Positions 1-9,203 of a stretch of DNA of 64,000 bases are shown here, one piece after another. The stretch comes from Sphingomonas sp. IBVSS2 (GTDB lineage Bacteria > Pseudomonadota > Alphaproteobacteria > Sphingomonadales > Sphingomonadaceae): the NCBI RefSeq assembly GCF_002127225.1, contig NZ_NFUR01000002.1:186001-250000 (forward strand), read 5' to 3'. The number at the start of each line of letters is the position of its first letter. Positions within the stretch are counted from its first letter, which is position 1. A program made the position numbers and the translations under genes. The notes under the pieces were generated by a model. It had not been told where the DNA came from and did not search any database. It worked only from the letters and a program-made list of their open reading frames with translations.

Positions 1-1
1 G

Positions 2-670
2 AATGGCGACGTCAGCTGGACCGCTTCGGCCAGCCTCGAATCGCAGGGCGTGTTCGGTGTCGCGGCGCCGGCCTCGGCGCAGGGCACCGTGATCGCCGGC
101 TTCTCGTCGGGCGAGCTCAACGCCTATCGCTACGAGAATGGCCGCTCGCTGTGGAGCGACGTGCTCTCCCGCAGCAGCATGAGCACCTCGGTCTCCTCGC
201 TGTCGGACATCGACGCCGAGCCGGTGATCGACCAGGGCCGCGTCTATGCCGTGGGGCAGGGCGGCCGCATGGTCGCGATGGACATCGCCACCGGCAACCG
301 CATGTGGGAACAGAATATCGCCGGCATCTCCACCCCCTGGGTGGCGGGCGAATGGCTGTTCGTGGTGACCGACGATGCGCGTCTGCTGTGCCTTTCGCGC
401 ACCAGCGGCAAGGTGCGCTGGATCTCCCAGCTCAAGCGCTACAAGAACGACAAGAAGCCCAAGGATCCCTGGGGCTGGGTGGGCCCGGTCCTGGCCGGCG
501 GCAAGCTGATCCTGGGCAGCACGCGCGGCGAGCTGGTCTTCGTCTCGCCGACCGACGGCAGCGTGAGTTCGACGATCGAGCTGAAGGCGCCGATCTCGCT
601 CCAGCCGGTGGTGGTGAACAACACGCTCTATATCCTGGACGACAAGGGGCGCCTGACCGCGTTCCGCTGA
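2..670 (+). CDS. bamB: Outer membrane assembly factor BamB, C-terminal part (5' end outside window)
   Basis: The reading frame is already open at base 2 and ends at TGA 668-670, so the start lies outside the window. The visible 222 residues contain repeated PQQ-type beta-propeller blades, for example EPVIDQGRVYAVGQGGRM followed by IATGNRMWEQ and SGKVRWISQL. This repeat pattern and the position directly upstream of der fit BamB, the periplasmic lipoprotein scaffold of the BAM complex that inserts outer-membrane proteins. The N-terminal lipobox cannot be seen. A generic PQQ-binding repeat protein is the alternative, but the bamB-der order is common in proteobacteria. Confidence 0.88.
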   Translation, partial: NGDVSWTASASLESQGVFGVAAPASAQGTVIAGFSSGELNAYRYENGRSLWSDVLSRSSMSTSVSSLSDIDAEPVIDQGRVYAVGQGGRMVAMDIATGNRMWEQNIAGISTPWVAGEWLFVVTDDARLLCLSRTSGKVRWISQLKRYKNDKKPKDPWGWVGPVLAGGKLILGSTRGELVFVSPTDGSVSSTIELKAPISLQPVVVNNTLYILDDKGRLTAFR

Positions 671-775
671 TACCTATCCCGGCCATGGCAGGCGGGCGGG
701 GCCGTGAGGCCTCGCCCGTTTGCTTTTTGCACTATATGCCCTTCTGCTGGGCACACCCCGAGAAGAGTTACCCTT

Positions 776-2146
776 ATGCCATTGCCCATCGTCGCCATCA
801 TCGGCCGGCCGAATGTCGGCAAGTCGACGCTGTTCAACCGGCTGGTCGGCAAGAAGCTCGCGCTGGTCGACGATCAGCCGGGCGTGACGCGCGATCGCCG
901 CGAGGGCGATGCGAGCCTGCTCGGGCTCGAGTTCCGCATCATCGACACCGCGGGCTATGAGGACGAGGACGCGGCGACCCTGCCCGGCCGGATGCGCCAG
1001 CAGACCGAGGCGGCGGTGCAGGATGCCGATGTCGCGCTCTTCCTGGTCGATGCCCGTGCCGGGGTGACGCCGCTCGACGAGGAGATCGCCCGCTGGCTGC
1101 GCTCGACCGACCGTCCGATCGTGCTCGTCGCCAACAAGGCCGAGGGCCGCGCGGGCGAAACCGGCGTGATCGAGGCGATGGCGCTCGGCTTCGGCGATCC
1201 GGTGCAACTCTCGGCCGAGCATGGCGAGGGGATGGGCGACCTGTTCGAGGCGCTGCTGCCGCATGTCGAGCGCGAGGAAGAGGACGTCGAGGAGGAGGAT
1301 CCCGACAATCCCAACGCCCCGCTCAAGCTGGCGATCGTCGGCCGGCCGAACGCGGGCAAGTCGACCCTGGTGAACCGTTTCCTTGGCGAGGACCGGATGA
1401 TCACCGGGCCCGAGGCCGGGATCACCCGCGATTCGATCGCGATCGATTGGGAGTGGGAGGATTTCGACGGCAATATGCGCCCGGTCCGCCTGATCGACAC
1501 GGCGGGGCTGCGCAAGAAGGCGCGGGTGGAGGAGAAGCTGGAGAAGCTCTCGGTCGCCGACACGTTGCGATCGATCGACTTCGCCGAAGTGGTGGTGCTG
1601 CTGCTCGATGCCACGCGCGGGCTCGAGGTGCAGGACCTCAAGATCGCCGACCGCGTGCTCCAGGAGGGCCGCGCGCTGATCATCGCGCTCAACAAATGGG
1701 ACGTGGCCGAGAATGCCTCCAGCCTGTTCAACGGCGTGAAGGGCGCGCTCGACGAAGGGCTGGCGCAAGTGAAGGGCGTGCCGCTGCTGACGGTCTCCGC
1801 AGCGACGGGCAAGGGGCTCGACACGCTGATCGACGTTGCCTTCAAGACGCGCGAGGCCTGGTCGCGCCGCGTCTCCACCGGCCAGCTCAACCGCTGGTTC
1901 GAGCGCGCGGTCGAGGCGAATCCGCCGCCCGCGCCCGGCGGCAAGCGGATCAAGCCGCGCTACGTCACCCAGAACAAGACGCGCCCGCCCAGCTTCGTGC
2001 TGTTCGGCACCCGCGTCGACCTGCTGCCGATGAGCTACCAGCGCTATCTGATCAACGGCCTGCGCCGCGAATTCGATTTCGGCGCGGTGCCGGTGCGGCT
2101 CACCTTGCGCGCGCCGAAGAATCCGTTCGATCGCGATAAGGAATGA
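776..2146 (+). CDS. der: Ribosome-assembly GTPase Der (EngA)
   Basis: This 456-residue protein has two tandem GTPase domains, the hallmark of Der, which acts in maturation of the 50S ribosomal subunit. The P-loops are GRPNVGKS at residues 10-17 and GRPNAGKS at 189-196. Switch and base-recognition motifs follow (DTAGYEDED and NKAE in domain 1; DTAGLRKKA and NKWD in domain 2), then a C-terminal KH-like domain. An acidic EEEDVEEEDPDN linker separates the two G domains. The ATG at 776 is chosen because MPLPIVAIIGRPNVGKS matches the family N-terminus and AGAAGAG-like purines lie upstream; the frame stays open further 5' but that stretch is not family-like. It lies 105 bp after bamB. Confidence 0.97.
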   Translation: MPLPIVAIIGRPNVGKSTLFNRLVGKKLALVDDQPGVTRDRREGDASLLGLEFRIIDTAGYEDEDAATLPGRMRQQTEAAVQDADVALFLVDARAGVTPLDEEIARWLRSTDRPIVLVANKAEGRAGETGVIEAMALGFGDPVQLSAEHGEGMGDLFEALLPHVEREEEDVEEEDPDNPNAPLKLAIVGRPNAGKSTLVNRFLGEDRMITGPEAGITRDSIAIDWEWEDFDGNMRPVRLIDTAGLRKKARVEEKLEKLSVADTLRSIDFAEVVVLLLDATRGLEVQDLKIADRVLQEGRALIIALNKWDVAENASSLFNGVKGALDEGLAQVKGVPLLTVSAATGKGLDTLIDVAFKTREAWSRRVSTGQLNRWFERAVEANPPPAPGGKRIKPRYVTQNKTRPPSFVLFGTRVDLLPMSYQRYLINGLRREFDFGAVPVRLTLRAPKNPFDRDKE

Positions 2147-2254
2147 GAATCCAATCGCTTCCGTAACGATCCCGACCCCAAATCAACCCTGTGTTTACAC
2201 ACGGGCAGTACCCTTCGGAACGCTCTGGAGGGTGCGGAGTAGGGGAAAGAAGCG

Positions 2255-2665
2255 ATGACCGGCAACGAGCAGCTGGTGAACTGGGACAGTTTTGCGCAGG
2301 CGCGGGCCGAGCTCGGCGCCAATTTCGTGCGCATTCTCGGCTATTTTCGCGAAGACGGCGTCAAGTCCGTCGCGCGGATCGAGGAAGCCATGCGCGCGAA
2401 CAATGCCGCGTCGATGGTGATTCCCGCGCATACGCTGAAGGGCGAATCGCGCCAGTTCGGCGCCGATCCGCTGGCGGACCTGGCCGAGACGATCGAAATG
2501 AGCGCGCGGCTGTGCATCGAGCGACAGGACACGCCGACGGACGTGCTCGAGCATGTGGTGCAGCTGCGCCCGCTCTTCGAGGCGACGCTGGCGCTGCTTG
2601 AGCGCGAATCGAACCCGCTGGTGGAGCGCCGCCCGGTGTTCGGCCGGCGCTCGCTCGCGGGGTGA
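2255..2665 (+). CDS. Hpt (histidine phosphotransfer) domain protein
   Basis: This is a 136-residue single-domain protein. The AHTLKGESRQFGA segment (phosphoacceptor His59) is the Hpt signature, and the surrounding sequence is predicted helical. Such proteins relay phosphate between hybrid histidine kinases and response regulators in the cytoplasm. A GGGGAAAG ribosome-binding site lies 8 nt before the ATG. There is no kinase or receiver gene beside it, so its partners must be encoded elsewhere. The C-terminal 25 residues are arginine-rich and probably disordered. Family assignment is firm; the pathway is unknown. Confidence 0.85.
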   Translation: MTGNEQLVNWDSFAQARAELGANFVRILGYFREDGVKSVARIEEAMRANNAASMVIPAHTLKGESRQFGADPLADLAETIEMSARLCIERQDTPTDVLEHVVQLRPLFEATLALLERESNPLVERRPVFGRRSLAG

Positions 2666-2787
2666 TGCGTTCCCCTTCCGCTTGCGGGAGGAATTAGGGG
2701 AGGGCGTATCCAGCCGGGCGCCCTGCGTTTCCTTGCAGCCCCGCCCCCGACCCCTCCCGCAAGCGGAGGGGGAGAAAGGGGGCAAAG
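2666..2787. repeat. Non-coding stretch with paired GC-hairpin arms
   Basis: This holds no credible gene. Two facing arms, at 2669-2706 and 2741-2774, are imperfect reverse complements of each other, and each arm contains a smaller palindrome (CTTCCGCTTGCGGGAG and CTCCCGCAAGCGGAG). The paired-arm layout resembles the element at 31353-31478. It directly follows the hpt stop codon and is followed by the dispersed repeat copy at 2788-3025. Confidence 0.7.
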
Positions 2788-3025
2788 ATCCTGGAACGGA
2801 TCGACCTTCAGCTCTGCCCCTTCCATGCCCATGGACGAGGGAAGGAGGATGGATGTCGAGCCCTCTCCCTTCCGTCATGCTGAACTTGTTTCAGCATCCA
2901 ATCCTCCACCGGCGATATTGCTGGTGGCACCTTGGACTCTGAAACAAGTTCAGGGTGACGAAGGAGGTTGGTTCGAAGCGTTCCGGCTTGCCAAACCGCC
3001 CTCTCAGTCTGAATGTCGATTGATC
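2788..3025 (+). repeat. Dispersed ~235-bp repeat, copy 1 (REPIN-like core)
   Basis: First of three copies (others at 10637-10873 and 46458-46697). The core has two facing arms, CTGAACTTGTTTCAG near 2880 and CTGAAACAAGTTCAGG near 2938, separated by about 45 bp that include a CACCGGCGATAT/GGTGGC hairpin. Flanking sequence is also conserved, including CTCTCCCTTCCGTCATG on the left and AGGAGGTTGGTTCGAAG on the right. The right end stops directly at the bfr stop codon (3026). This copy is the most diverged of the three. No transposase is encoded. Confidence 0.88.
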
Positions 3026-3508
3026 CTAGCTCGCCTCGGCCGCTTCGCTGTTGAGCTGGATGTAGTTCTCAAGCCCCATGCGCGCGATCATGTCGAACTG
3101 CTTCTCCAGTGTATCGACATGCTCTTCCTCGCTTTCGAGGATATGGGCGAACAGATCGCGCGAGACATAGTCGCGCACGCTCTCGCAATGCTGGATCGCG
3201 TCGCGCAGCAGCGGGATCGCCTCCATCTCCACCGCCAGATCGGCCTTGAGGATCTCCTCCACCGTCTCGCCGATGCGCAGGCGGCCGAGCAGCTGGAAAT
3301 TGGGCAGGCCGTCGAGGAACAGGATGCGCTCCGCCAGCTTGTCGGCGTGCTTCATCTCGTCGATCGATTCGTGGCGCTCGAGCTCGGCCAGCTTGGTGAC
3401 GCCCCAATTGTCGAGCAGCCGGTAATGCAGCCAATATTGGTTGATCGCGGTGAGCTCGTTCTTGAGCGCCTCGTTGAGATAATCGAGGACCTTGGGGTCG
3501 CCCTTCAT
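3026..3508 (-). CDS. bfr: Bacterioferritin
   Basis: This is a 160-residue cytoplasmic iron-storage protein that assembles into a haem-containing 24-mer. All six ferroxidase ligands are present at the canonical positions: Glu18, Glu51, His54, Glu94, Glu127 and His130. The haem-ligating Met52 is present in ESIDEMKHAD. The ATG at 3508 is chosen over an in-frame GTG nine bases upstream because AGGTGG sits 6 nt before it and MKGDPKV is the usual N-terminus. It is transcribed leftward after bfd with a 109-bp gap, so the two are probably co-transcribed. Confidence 0.97.
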   Translation of the reverse strand: MKGDPKVLDYLNEALKNELTAINQYWLHYRLLDNWGVTKLAELERHESIDEMKHADKLAERILFLDGLPNFQLLGRLRIGETVEEILKADLAVEMEAIPLLRDAIQHCESVRDYVSRDLFAHILESEEEHVDTLEKQFDMIARMGLENYIQLNSEAAEAS

Positions 3509-3617
3509 TGCCGCCACCTGTTTCTGTGATTGGATTTCGGGCGGCAGAATAGGCGCGGAAGGCCGTATTTGACAGAGGAAAATGGCTGATTTCTGCGGTT
3601 CTCAGCTGTTGCGAACG

Positions 3618-3788
3618 TTATGCAGCAGCACGTTCCTGGGCAATGATCTCACGCGCGAACGGCACGCATTGTCCGCACTTGGCCTGGCATCCGAGCGCCC
3701 GATAGGCCTGGCAGGCACTGGTCGCGCCCTCGCGCGCGGCCTCGCGCACGTCCCGTTCCCGAAGAGCATTGCAAACGCAAACGACCAT
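3618..3788 (-). CDS. bfd: Bacterioferritin-associated ferredoxin Bfd
   Basis: This 56-residue [2Fe-2S] protein reduces the iron core of bacterioferritin to release stored iron. The four cluster cysteines are Cys4 and Cys6 (MVVCVCNAL) and Cys38 and Cys41 (CGQC), the same numbering as E. coli Bfd; Cys26 and Cys34 are extra. The ATG at 3788 is preceded by GAGGG at good spacing; the open frame upstream (MRISVNSP...) is not family-like. It is the first gene of the bfd-bfr unit, and a Fur-like palindrome lies about 50-75 bp upstream. Confidence 0.95.
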   Translation of the reverse strand: MVVCVCNALRERDVREAAREGATSACQAYRALGCQAKCGQCVPFAREIIAQERAAA

Positions 3789-3835
3789 CAGACCCTCACG
3801 ACTCTCTGGAGACGAGTTAGGGCTATTGACACTGA

Positions 3836-3865
3836 TTCGCAAGACTATTGCGAGGCACTCGCATT
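3836..3865 (-). promoter_or_regulatory. Putative Fur-type operator upstream of bfd
   Basis: Two overlapping inverted repeats are visible: TTCGCAA-5 nt-TTGCGAG (3836-3854) and ATTGCGAG-3 nt-CTCGCATT (3847-3865). Overlapping palindromes of this kind are typical of Fur-family operators. The site ends 48 bp upstream of the bfd start and overlaps the last codons of the DUF418 gene. Iron control of bfd-bfr is inferred from family knowledge; the palindromes themselves are seen. Confidence 0.55.
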
Positions 3866-5092
3866 ACTATCCGGTGCGCCCCCGCGGATCGGCTGGAAGC
3901 GCCAGCGCGCCAGGCTGCGCCACACCCATTCGAACGGGCCGAATCGGAAATGGTCGAGCCAGGCCTTGGACCAGAGCAGGATCAGCGCCCAGATCGCGAA
4001 GACCACGGGGTAGAGCTGCCAGCGCGCCAGTTGCCCGTACCAGCCCAGGCCATAGCCGTAGAAGAGCGTGGTGCAGATCAGGCTGGTGGCGAGATAGTTG
4101 GTGAAGGCCATGCGCCCTGCCGCGGCGAGGCGGGCGGTCAGCGCGCCGTCCGGGCGGGCGAGAAGCAGGATCAGGCAGATCCATCCCGCGATCATCGGCG
4201 GGCGGACCAGCGCGGTGAGCGGCAGCATCGCCGCGACCACGCGCATGTCGAAGCCGGAACGCCATTGCCACCATGCCAGCGCGGCATAGGCGGGCAGGCC
4301 GATGCCCCAGCAGGCGATCAGCCAGCGGCGATAGCGCGCCCGGGGCCATTCGCCCCGCAGCATGCCGCTGCGCAGCGCCGCCATGCCGAACAGCATGTAG
4401 CCGAGCGTCTCCGGCCCGAAGAAGACGAACAGCGCGAACAGCGCGCCGCCGTCCTCGCGGAGCCGATCGGCGAGGATCGTGCCATAGCTGCCGCGATGGA
4501 GCGCCAGGTCCTTGGCGATGTCGGCAGGGGAGGGGATGCCGAACGCCTGGGCATAGCCGTGCAGCGCGGGGGCATTCGGGGTCTGCGCCTGGAGCTGGAC
4601 GATGCCCAGCGGAATGGTCGCGAACAGGACCGCGCCGGCCAATGCGAGCATCGCGCCGAGCACCAGCAATCGCGGCACGGGCAGGCGGCGCATCGCATAG
4701 GCGATCATGCCCATCATCGCATAATGGGCGAGGATGTCGCCGTGCCAGACCAGGAACAGATGGGCGATGCCGAAGACGAGCAGCCAGGCCATGCGCCGAT
4801 AGTGCACGCCGGCCGGGCTGCGCCCGCTCGCCTCGGCACGTTCGACCACCAGCAATGTCGAGGCGCCGAACAGGAACGAGAAGAGCCCGCGCATCCGCCC
4901 GTCGAACAGGACGAAGTTGATCGCCCAGGTCGCCAGGTCGGCGCCGTGCCAGCCGCCATAGGCACGCGGGTTCACATAGGCGGCCTCGGGCATGGCGAAG
5001 GAAAGGATGTTGAGCAGCAGGATGCCCAGCACCGCCACGCCGCGAACCACATCGAGGGAAGCGAGCCGGGCGCCCGCAGCGGAAGGGGACAT
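3845..5092 (-). CDS. DUF418 (YeiB-type) polytopic membrane protein
   Basis: This 415-residue protein has about ten hydrophobic segments and begins with the RLASLDVVRGVAVLGILLLN signature typical of DUF418/YeiB proteins. Further family landmarks are FDGRMRGLFSFLFGAST and the C-terminal FGPFEWVWRSL. It lies in the inner membrane; the molecular function of the family is not established. Its ATG directly follows the stop codon of the upstream small membrane protein (TGAATG), so the two are translationally coupled. Its 3' end overlaps the putative bfd operator. Confidence 0.88.
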   Translation of the reverse strand: MSPSAAGARLASLDVVRGVAVLGILLLNILSFAMPEAAYVNPRAYGGWHGADLATWAINFVLFDGRMRGLFSFLFGASTLLVVERAEASGRSPAGVHYRRMAWLLVFGIAHLFLVWHGDILAHYAMMGMIAYAMRRLPVPRLLVLGAMLALAGAVLFATIPLGIVQLQAQTPNAPALHGYAQAFGIPSPADIAKDLALHRGSYGTILADRLREDGGALFALFVFFGPETLGYMLFGMAALRSGMLRGEWPRARYRRWLIACWGIGLPAYAALAWWQWRSGFDMRVVAAMLPLTALVRPPMIAGWICLILLLARPDGALTARLAAAGRMAFTNYLATSLICTTLFYGYGLGWYGQLARWQLYPVVFAIWALILLWSKAWLDHFRFGPFEWVWRSLARWRFQPIRGGAPDSNASASQ

Positions 5093-5536
5093 TCAGCGCC
5101 GCGCGGCGACGAGTGCGATCGGGATCCCGACCAGCACGATATGGTAGAAGAGCTGGGTCGCGACCGTCTGCGGATCGAGATGCGGGAAGATGGCCGGCCA
5201 GCGCAGCGGCAGCACCACCAGGTTCATCGCCGCCCAGGTGGCGACGCCATAGCCGATGCCCGCGGTCACGCGCCGTGCCTTGAGCAGGGGCAGCCGATCG
5301 GCGGCAAGGACGAAGACCGCCGCCATCACGGCCATGATCGCGAAATGGACCGCCAGCCCCAGCACCGCGCCGGCCGTGCCCCAGCCGGTCGCGTCGGGGA
5401 AGGGGCCGCTGGCGACGCCGCGCAGCATCCTGTCGGGCGTGCGCCCGGCCTGGAGCGCGAGGATCGCCGCCGCGGCGATGTCGAGCGTGCCGGCGATCAG
5501 CGTCGCCACCAGGATCCGGCGTCCGGCATGGGCCAT
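5093..5536 (-). CDS. Small integral membrane protein of unknown function
   Basis: This 147-residue protein has four predicted membrane segments (approximately residues 8-28, 55-78, 88-108 and 125-143) and short loops, including a GVASGPFPDATGWG segment after the first helix. I do not recognise a characterised family; it resembles uncharacterised YagU/DUF1440-like membrane proteins. The ATG at 5536 has GGGAGG upstream. Open frame extends well beyond it, but that extension lies opposite the nitroreductase and has no protein-like character. It abuts the DUF418 gene and is probably co-transcribed with it. Confidence 0.65.
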   Translation of the reverse strand: MAHAGRRILVATLIAGTLDIAAAAILALQAGRTPDRMLRGVASGPFPDATGWGTAGAVLGLAVHFAIMAVMAAVFVLAADRLPLLKARRVTAGIGYGVATWAAMNLVVLPLRWPAIFPHLDPQTVATQLFYHIVLVGIPIALVAARR

Positions 5537-5568
5537 GTCTATTGTCCTCCCGCTCTCCTTGCCGGACG

Positions 5569-6237
5569 CTACAGCCAGGAGCTGATCTCCTCCAGCGGCT
5601 TCTTCATGCTGCCGGCCGCCGGGATCATGGCTTCGGGCGCCGGGTGGCCGGCGACGATCAGCATCAGCGCCTTCTCGCTGTCTGGCCGGCGGCAGACGCG
5701 GTTGAGGAAGCGCATCGGCCTGGGCGTGTGGACCAGGGTGGCGATGCCGGCGGCATGCAGCGTGGCGAGCAGGATCCCCGTGGCGATGCCGACGCTCTCG
5801 GTGACGTAATAGTTGCGCGGCACGGCTTCCTCGTCGGCAAGGCGCCGGGCGAAGACCGCGATCAGCCAGGGCGCCGTCTCGAGAAAGGGCTTGTCGGCAT
5901 GGGTGCCGAGCGGGCGTACCGCGTCGAGCCAGGATCGCGGCGCGCGGTTGGCGTAGAAATGGCGTTCCTCCTCCTCGGCGGCGACGCGGATCGCCGCCTT
6001 GGCCTCCGCCCCCGCGATCGCGCAGAAATGCCAGGGCTGGCGGTTGGCGCCGCTCGGTGCCGAGCCGGCGGCCCGGAGCGCCGCCTCGATCACTTCGCGG
6101 GGAACGGGCCGCTCGCCAAAGGCCCGGCAGCTGCGGCGGGTGGCGATCTCCGCCAGAAAGGCCCGGGCCCGCGCGATGCGGGCTTCGTCGTTCAGTTCCG
6201 GATAGGGCTGCCACGGCAGCGCTTCGTGCTCGGCCAT
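5569..6237 (-). CDS. Nitroreductase-family FMN oxidoreductase
   Basis: This 222-residue protein has the FMN-binding fold of the nitroreductase superfamily. [13 protein letters not shown] (residues 34-46) contains the FMN phosphate-binding arginines, and [12 protein letters not shown] (60-71) is characteristic of the BluB/iodotyrosine-deiodinase-like branch. The late [10 protein letters not shown] motif is also typical of that branch. It would reduce a small substrate with NAD(P)H in the cytoplasm; the substrate cannot be told from sequence. BluB (DMB synthesis) is unlikely because no cobalamin genes are nearby. It is on the same strand as the two membrane-protein genes downstream. Confidence 0.9.
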   Translation of the reverse strand: MAEHEALPWQPYPELNDEARIARARAFLAEIATRRSCRAFGERPVPREVIEAALRAAGSAPSGANRQPWHFCAIAGAEAKAAIRVAAEEEERHFYANRAPRSWLDAVRPLGTHADKPFLETAPWLIAVFARRLADEEAVPRNYYVTESVGIATGILLATLHAAGIATLVHTPRPMRFLNRVCRRPDSEKALMLIVAGHPAPEAMIPAAGSMKKPLEEISSWL

Positions 6238-6306
6238 GGATGTTCCCTCTGATTCGACGATGCCACCGGTGTCTCGGGCCGGGCAATCCGGTTTTCCCCG
6301 TAGCGC

Positions 6307-6714
6307 TCAGCGATTCTCCCGGCGGATCACCAGCTTCAGGCCCGACCAGACCGGGTCGACCGCGCAGACCTTGATGTCGACCAGCCCCCTGGGCAGCGCG
6401 ACCGCGCGGATCACGTCCTCGGTGATGTCGGTCTCCACCCGGGCTGCCTTTTTGGGCCAGGAGACCCAGATGAAGCCGTTCCGGTCGATCCGGGCGAGCA
6501 GCGCCGCCAGCTCCCGCTCGAGCCGCGCCCGCTCGGTGACGAAGACGTGCGCCGCCTGCAGCCCGGCACAGGCGACGGCATATTCCTCGATCCCCAGCCC
6601 CGCGGGATCGATCTCGGCGCGGACGCTGTCCGGCATGTCGCGGAACCAGCAGCGCATGCCGGGCTTGAGCCCCAGTTTCTTCGCCAGCGGCGTGCCGGAA
6701 TAGCCAGCGGTCAT
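6307..6714 (-). CDS. DUF3052 family protein
   Basis: This 135-residue soluble protein begins with AGYSGTPLAKKLGLKPGM, the conserved opening of DUF3052, and contains the characteristic ERELAALLARIDRNGFIWVSWPKKAA and the late DVKVCAVDxxWSGLKLV-like block (here DIKVCAVDPVWSGLKLVIRR). The family has no established function. The ATG at 6714 has GGGAGG at 5-nt spacing; the ATG 15 nt further upstream lacks such a site. It lies 38 bp after purL on the same strand and may be transcribed with it. Confidence 0.82.
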   Translation of the reverse strand: MTAGYSGTPLAKKLGLKPGMRCWFRDMPDSVRAEIDPAGLGIEEYAVACAGLQAAHVFVTERARLERELAALLARIDRNGFIWVSWPKKAARVETDITEDVIRAVALPRGLVDIKVCAVDPVWSGLKLVIRRENR

Positions 6715-6752
6715 CACGACCTCCCTCATTGCCGGCCCGGCATGCGCCTACC

Positions 6753-8972
6753 TCATGCCAGGGCCGCGTCTTCCCCCATCAGCTCCGGGAAGAACGCTTC
6801 GTGCGCCGCCTTGAGATCGGCCAGGCTCACGCAGAAATCGCCTTCTTCCAGCTCGAAGATGATCCGGTCCTTGATCGTGCGACCGATCGGATCGGCGACC
6901 AGCCCGGCCTTGTCCGCCGCGACGAGGAAGTCGGCAAGGCAGGTGTCGCAGATCGTGACGACATACAGGCCCTGGTCCTCGCCGAAGAACGAGCCGGCGA
7001 TGCCGAAGGGCTGGGGCTGGTCGATGATCGCGCCGATGCCCGATGCCATCGCCATCTCGGCGATCGCGACCGCCAGTCCGCCGTCCGATACGTCGTGGCA
7101 GGCAGTGATCGCGCCGGTGCAGATGCCCGAGCGGATGAAGGCGCCGGTGCGGCGTTCCATCATCAGATCGACCTCGGGCGCCGGCCCTTCCTCGCGGCCG
7201 TGCAGCTCGCGCAGCCACAGCGACTGGCCGAGATGGCCCGAACGCTCGCCGACGGCGAGGATGATGTCGCCGGTGCCCTTGAAGGCGATGGTCGCGCTCT
7301 TCGAATAATCCTTGAGCAGGCCGATCGCGCCGATCGCCGGGGTCGGCAGGATCGCCGAGCCGCCGCCGGTCGCCTTGCTCTCGTTGTAGAGCGAGACATT
7401 GCCCGAGACGATCGGGAAGTCGAGCGCGCGGCAGGCCTCCGACATGCCTTCGAGGCAGCCGACGATCTGGCCCATGATCTCGGGGCGCTGCGGATTGGCG
7501 AAGTTGAGGCAGTTGGTCACCGCCAGCGGAGTCGCCCCCACGGCCGAGAGGTTGCGCCACGCCTCCGCGATCGCCTGCTTGCCGCCCTCCACCGGGTCGG
7601 CGAAGCAATAGCGCGGGGTGCAATCGGTGGTGATCGCCAGGCCCTTGCCCGAGCCATGGACGCGGACGACTGCCGCGTCGCCGCCCGGGCGCTGTGTGGT
7701 GTCGGCGCCGACCATGTGGTCATACTGCTCCCAGATCCAGCGGCGGCTGGCGAGGTCGGGCGTGCCGACCAGCTTGAGCAGGTCGGCGGCCGGATCGGTG
7801 CTCTCGGGAACATCGGTAAGCTCGGCCGGCTTGGGCGTGGGCACGTGCGGCCGGTCGTAGAGCGGCGCTTCGTCGGCGAGCGGGGCGAGCGGGATGTCGG
7901 CGACGACATCGCCCTTCCACTTCAGCACCATGCGGCCGGTATCGGTGACATGGCCGATCACCGCGAAATCGAGCTCCCATTTGCGGAAGATCGCCTCGGC
8001 AAAGGCTTCGCGGCCGGGCTTGAGCACCATGAGCATGCGCTCCTGGCTTTCCGACAGCATCATCTCGTACGGCGTCATGCCGGTTTCGCGCTGGGGCACG
8101 TCGTCCATGATCAGCTCGATGCCGACGCCGCCCTTGCTCGCCATCTCGACCGAGGAGGAAGTGAGGCCGGCGGCGCCCATGTCCTGGATCGCGACGATCG
8201 CGTCCGACGACATCAGCTCGAGGCACGCCTCGATCAGCAGCTTCTCGGTGAAGGGATCGCCGACCTGGACGGTGGGGCGCTTCTCCTCGCTGTCCTCGCC
8301 GAAATCGGCCGAGGCCATGGTCGCGCCGTGGATGCCGTCGCGGCCGGTCTTCGAGCCGACATAGACGATCGGATTGCCGACGCCCGAGGCAGCCGAATAG
8401 AAGATCTTGTCGGTATCGGCGATGCCGACGGTCATCGCGTTGACCAGGATGTTGCCGTCATAGGCCTTGTGGAAATTGACCTCGCCGCCGACGGTGGGGA
8501 CGCCCACGCAATTGCCATAGCCGCCGATGCCATGGACCACGCCGGCGATGAGGTGCTTCATCTTGGGATGGTCGGGCCGGCCGAAGCGCAGCGCGTTCAT
8601 GTTGGCGATCGGGCGCGCCCCCATGGTGAACACGTCGCGCAGGATGCCGCCCACGCCGGTCGCCGCGCCCTGATAGGGCTCGATATAGGACGGGTGGTTG
8701 TGGCTCTCCATCTTGAAGATCGCGGCCTGGCCGTCGCCGATATCGACCACGCCGGCATTCTCGCCCGGCCCGCAGATCACCTGGGGCCCCTCGGTCGGCA
8801 GCTTCTTCAGGTGGATGCGGCTCGACTTGTAGCTGCAATGCTCGGACCACATCACCGAGAAGATGCCGAGTTCGGTCAGGTTGGGCTCGCGGCCCATCGC
8901 CTTCAGGACGCGCTCATATTCCTCGGGGGTGAAGCCGTGCTCGGCGACGATCTCGGACGTGATCTGGGTCAT
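6753..8972 (-). CDS. purL: Phosphoribosylformylglycinamidine synthase subunit PurL
   Basis: This is the 739-residue small-type PurL, which catalyses ATP-dependent conversion of FGAR to FGAM in purine synthesis together with PurQ and Pur[13 protein letters not shown] (residues 41-52) carries the catalytic histidine region, and two AIRS-like halves follow, with motifs [24 protein letters not shown] and [16 protein letters not shown]. The length is as expected for the bacterial three-subunit form. purQ and purS are not in the window. A 231-bp gap with no visible gene separates it from the PAS protein upstream. Confidence 0.98.
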   Translation of the reverse strand: MTQITSEIVAEHGFTPEEYERVLKAMGREPNLTELGIFSVMWSEHCSYKSSRIHLKKLPTEGPQVICGPGENAGVVDIGDGQAAIFKMESHNHPSYIEPYQGAATGVGGILRDVFTMGARPIANMNALRFGRPDHPKMKHLIAGVVHGIGGYGNCVGVPTVGGEVNFHKAYDGNILVNAMTVGIADTDKIFYSAASGVGNPIVYVGSKTGRDGIHGATMASADFGEDSEEKRPTVQVGDPFTEKLLIEACLELMSSDAIVAIQDMGAAGLTSSSVEMASKGGVGIELIMDDVPQRETGMTPYEMMLSESQERMLMVLKPGREAFAEAIFRKWELDFAVIGHVTDTGRMVLKWKGDVVADIPLAPLADEAPLYDRPHVPTPKPAELTDVPESTDPAADLLKLVGTPDLASRRWIWEQYDHMVGADTTQRPGGDAAVVRVHGSGKGLAITTDCTPRYCFADPVEGGKQAIAEAWRNLSAVGATPLAVTNCLNFANPQRPEIMGQIVGCLEGMSEACRALDFPIVSGNVSLYNESKATGGGSAILPTPAIGAIGLLKDYSKSATIAFKGTGDIILAVGERSGHLGQSLWLRELHGREEGPAPEVDLMMERRTGAFIRSGICTGAITACHDVSDGGLAVAIAEMAMASGIGAIIDQPQPFGIAGSFFGEDQGLYVVTICDTCLADFLVAADKAGLVADPIGRTIKDRIIFELEEGDFCVSLADLKAAHEAFFPELMGEDAALA

Positions 8973-9203
8973 GGGCGCAGCCCATAGCGAGGGCGTGTGC
9001 CCGCGTCACCCCCGAGCGGCGGCGGCGCGAAAATCTCGGCTCGCCCGACCGGCCCGCATGGGCGGCCGGGGCGTTCGCATCATGGCCGGGCAAGCGAATG
9101 GAATCCTGCATCAAAAGGCCGAATCGCCGGGATATGCGGGGGTTGGAGATTAACCATTGGAGGCGTAGCAAGGCGGACGGAGTGGAGCCTTGGGTGTAGC
9201 GGG

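Noticed and set aside
6729..8987. A 752-codon open frame opposite purL
   Set aside because: It is a GC-rich antisense shadow of purL: it lacks a recognisable fold, is dominated by Ala/Arg/Gly/Asp, and purL itself is unambiguous.
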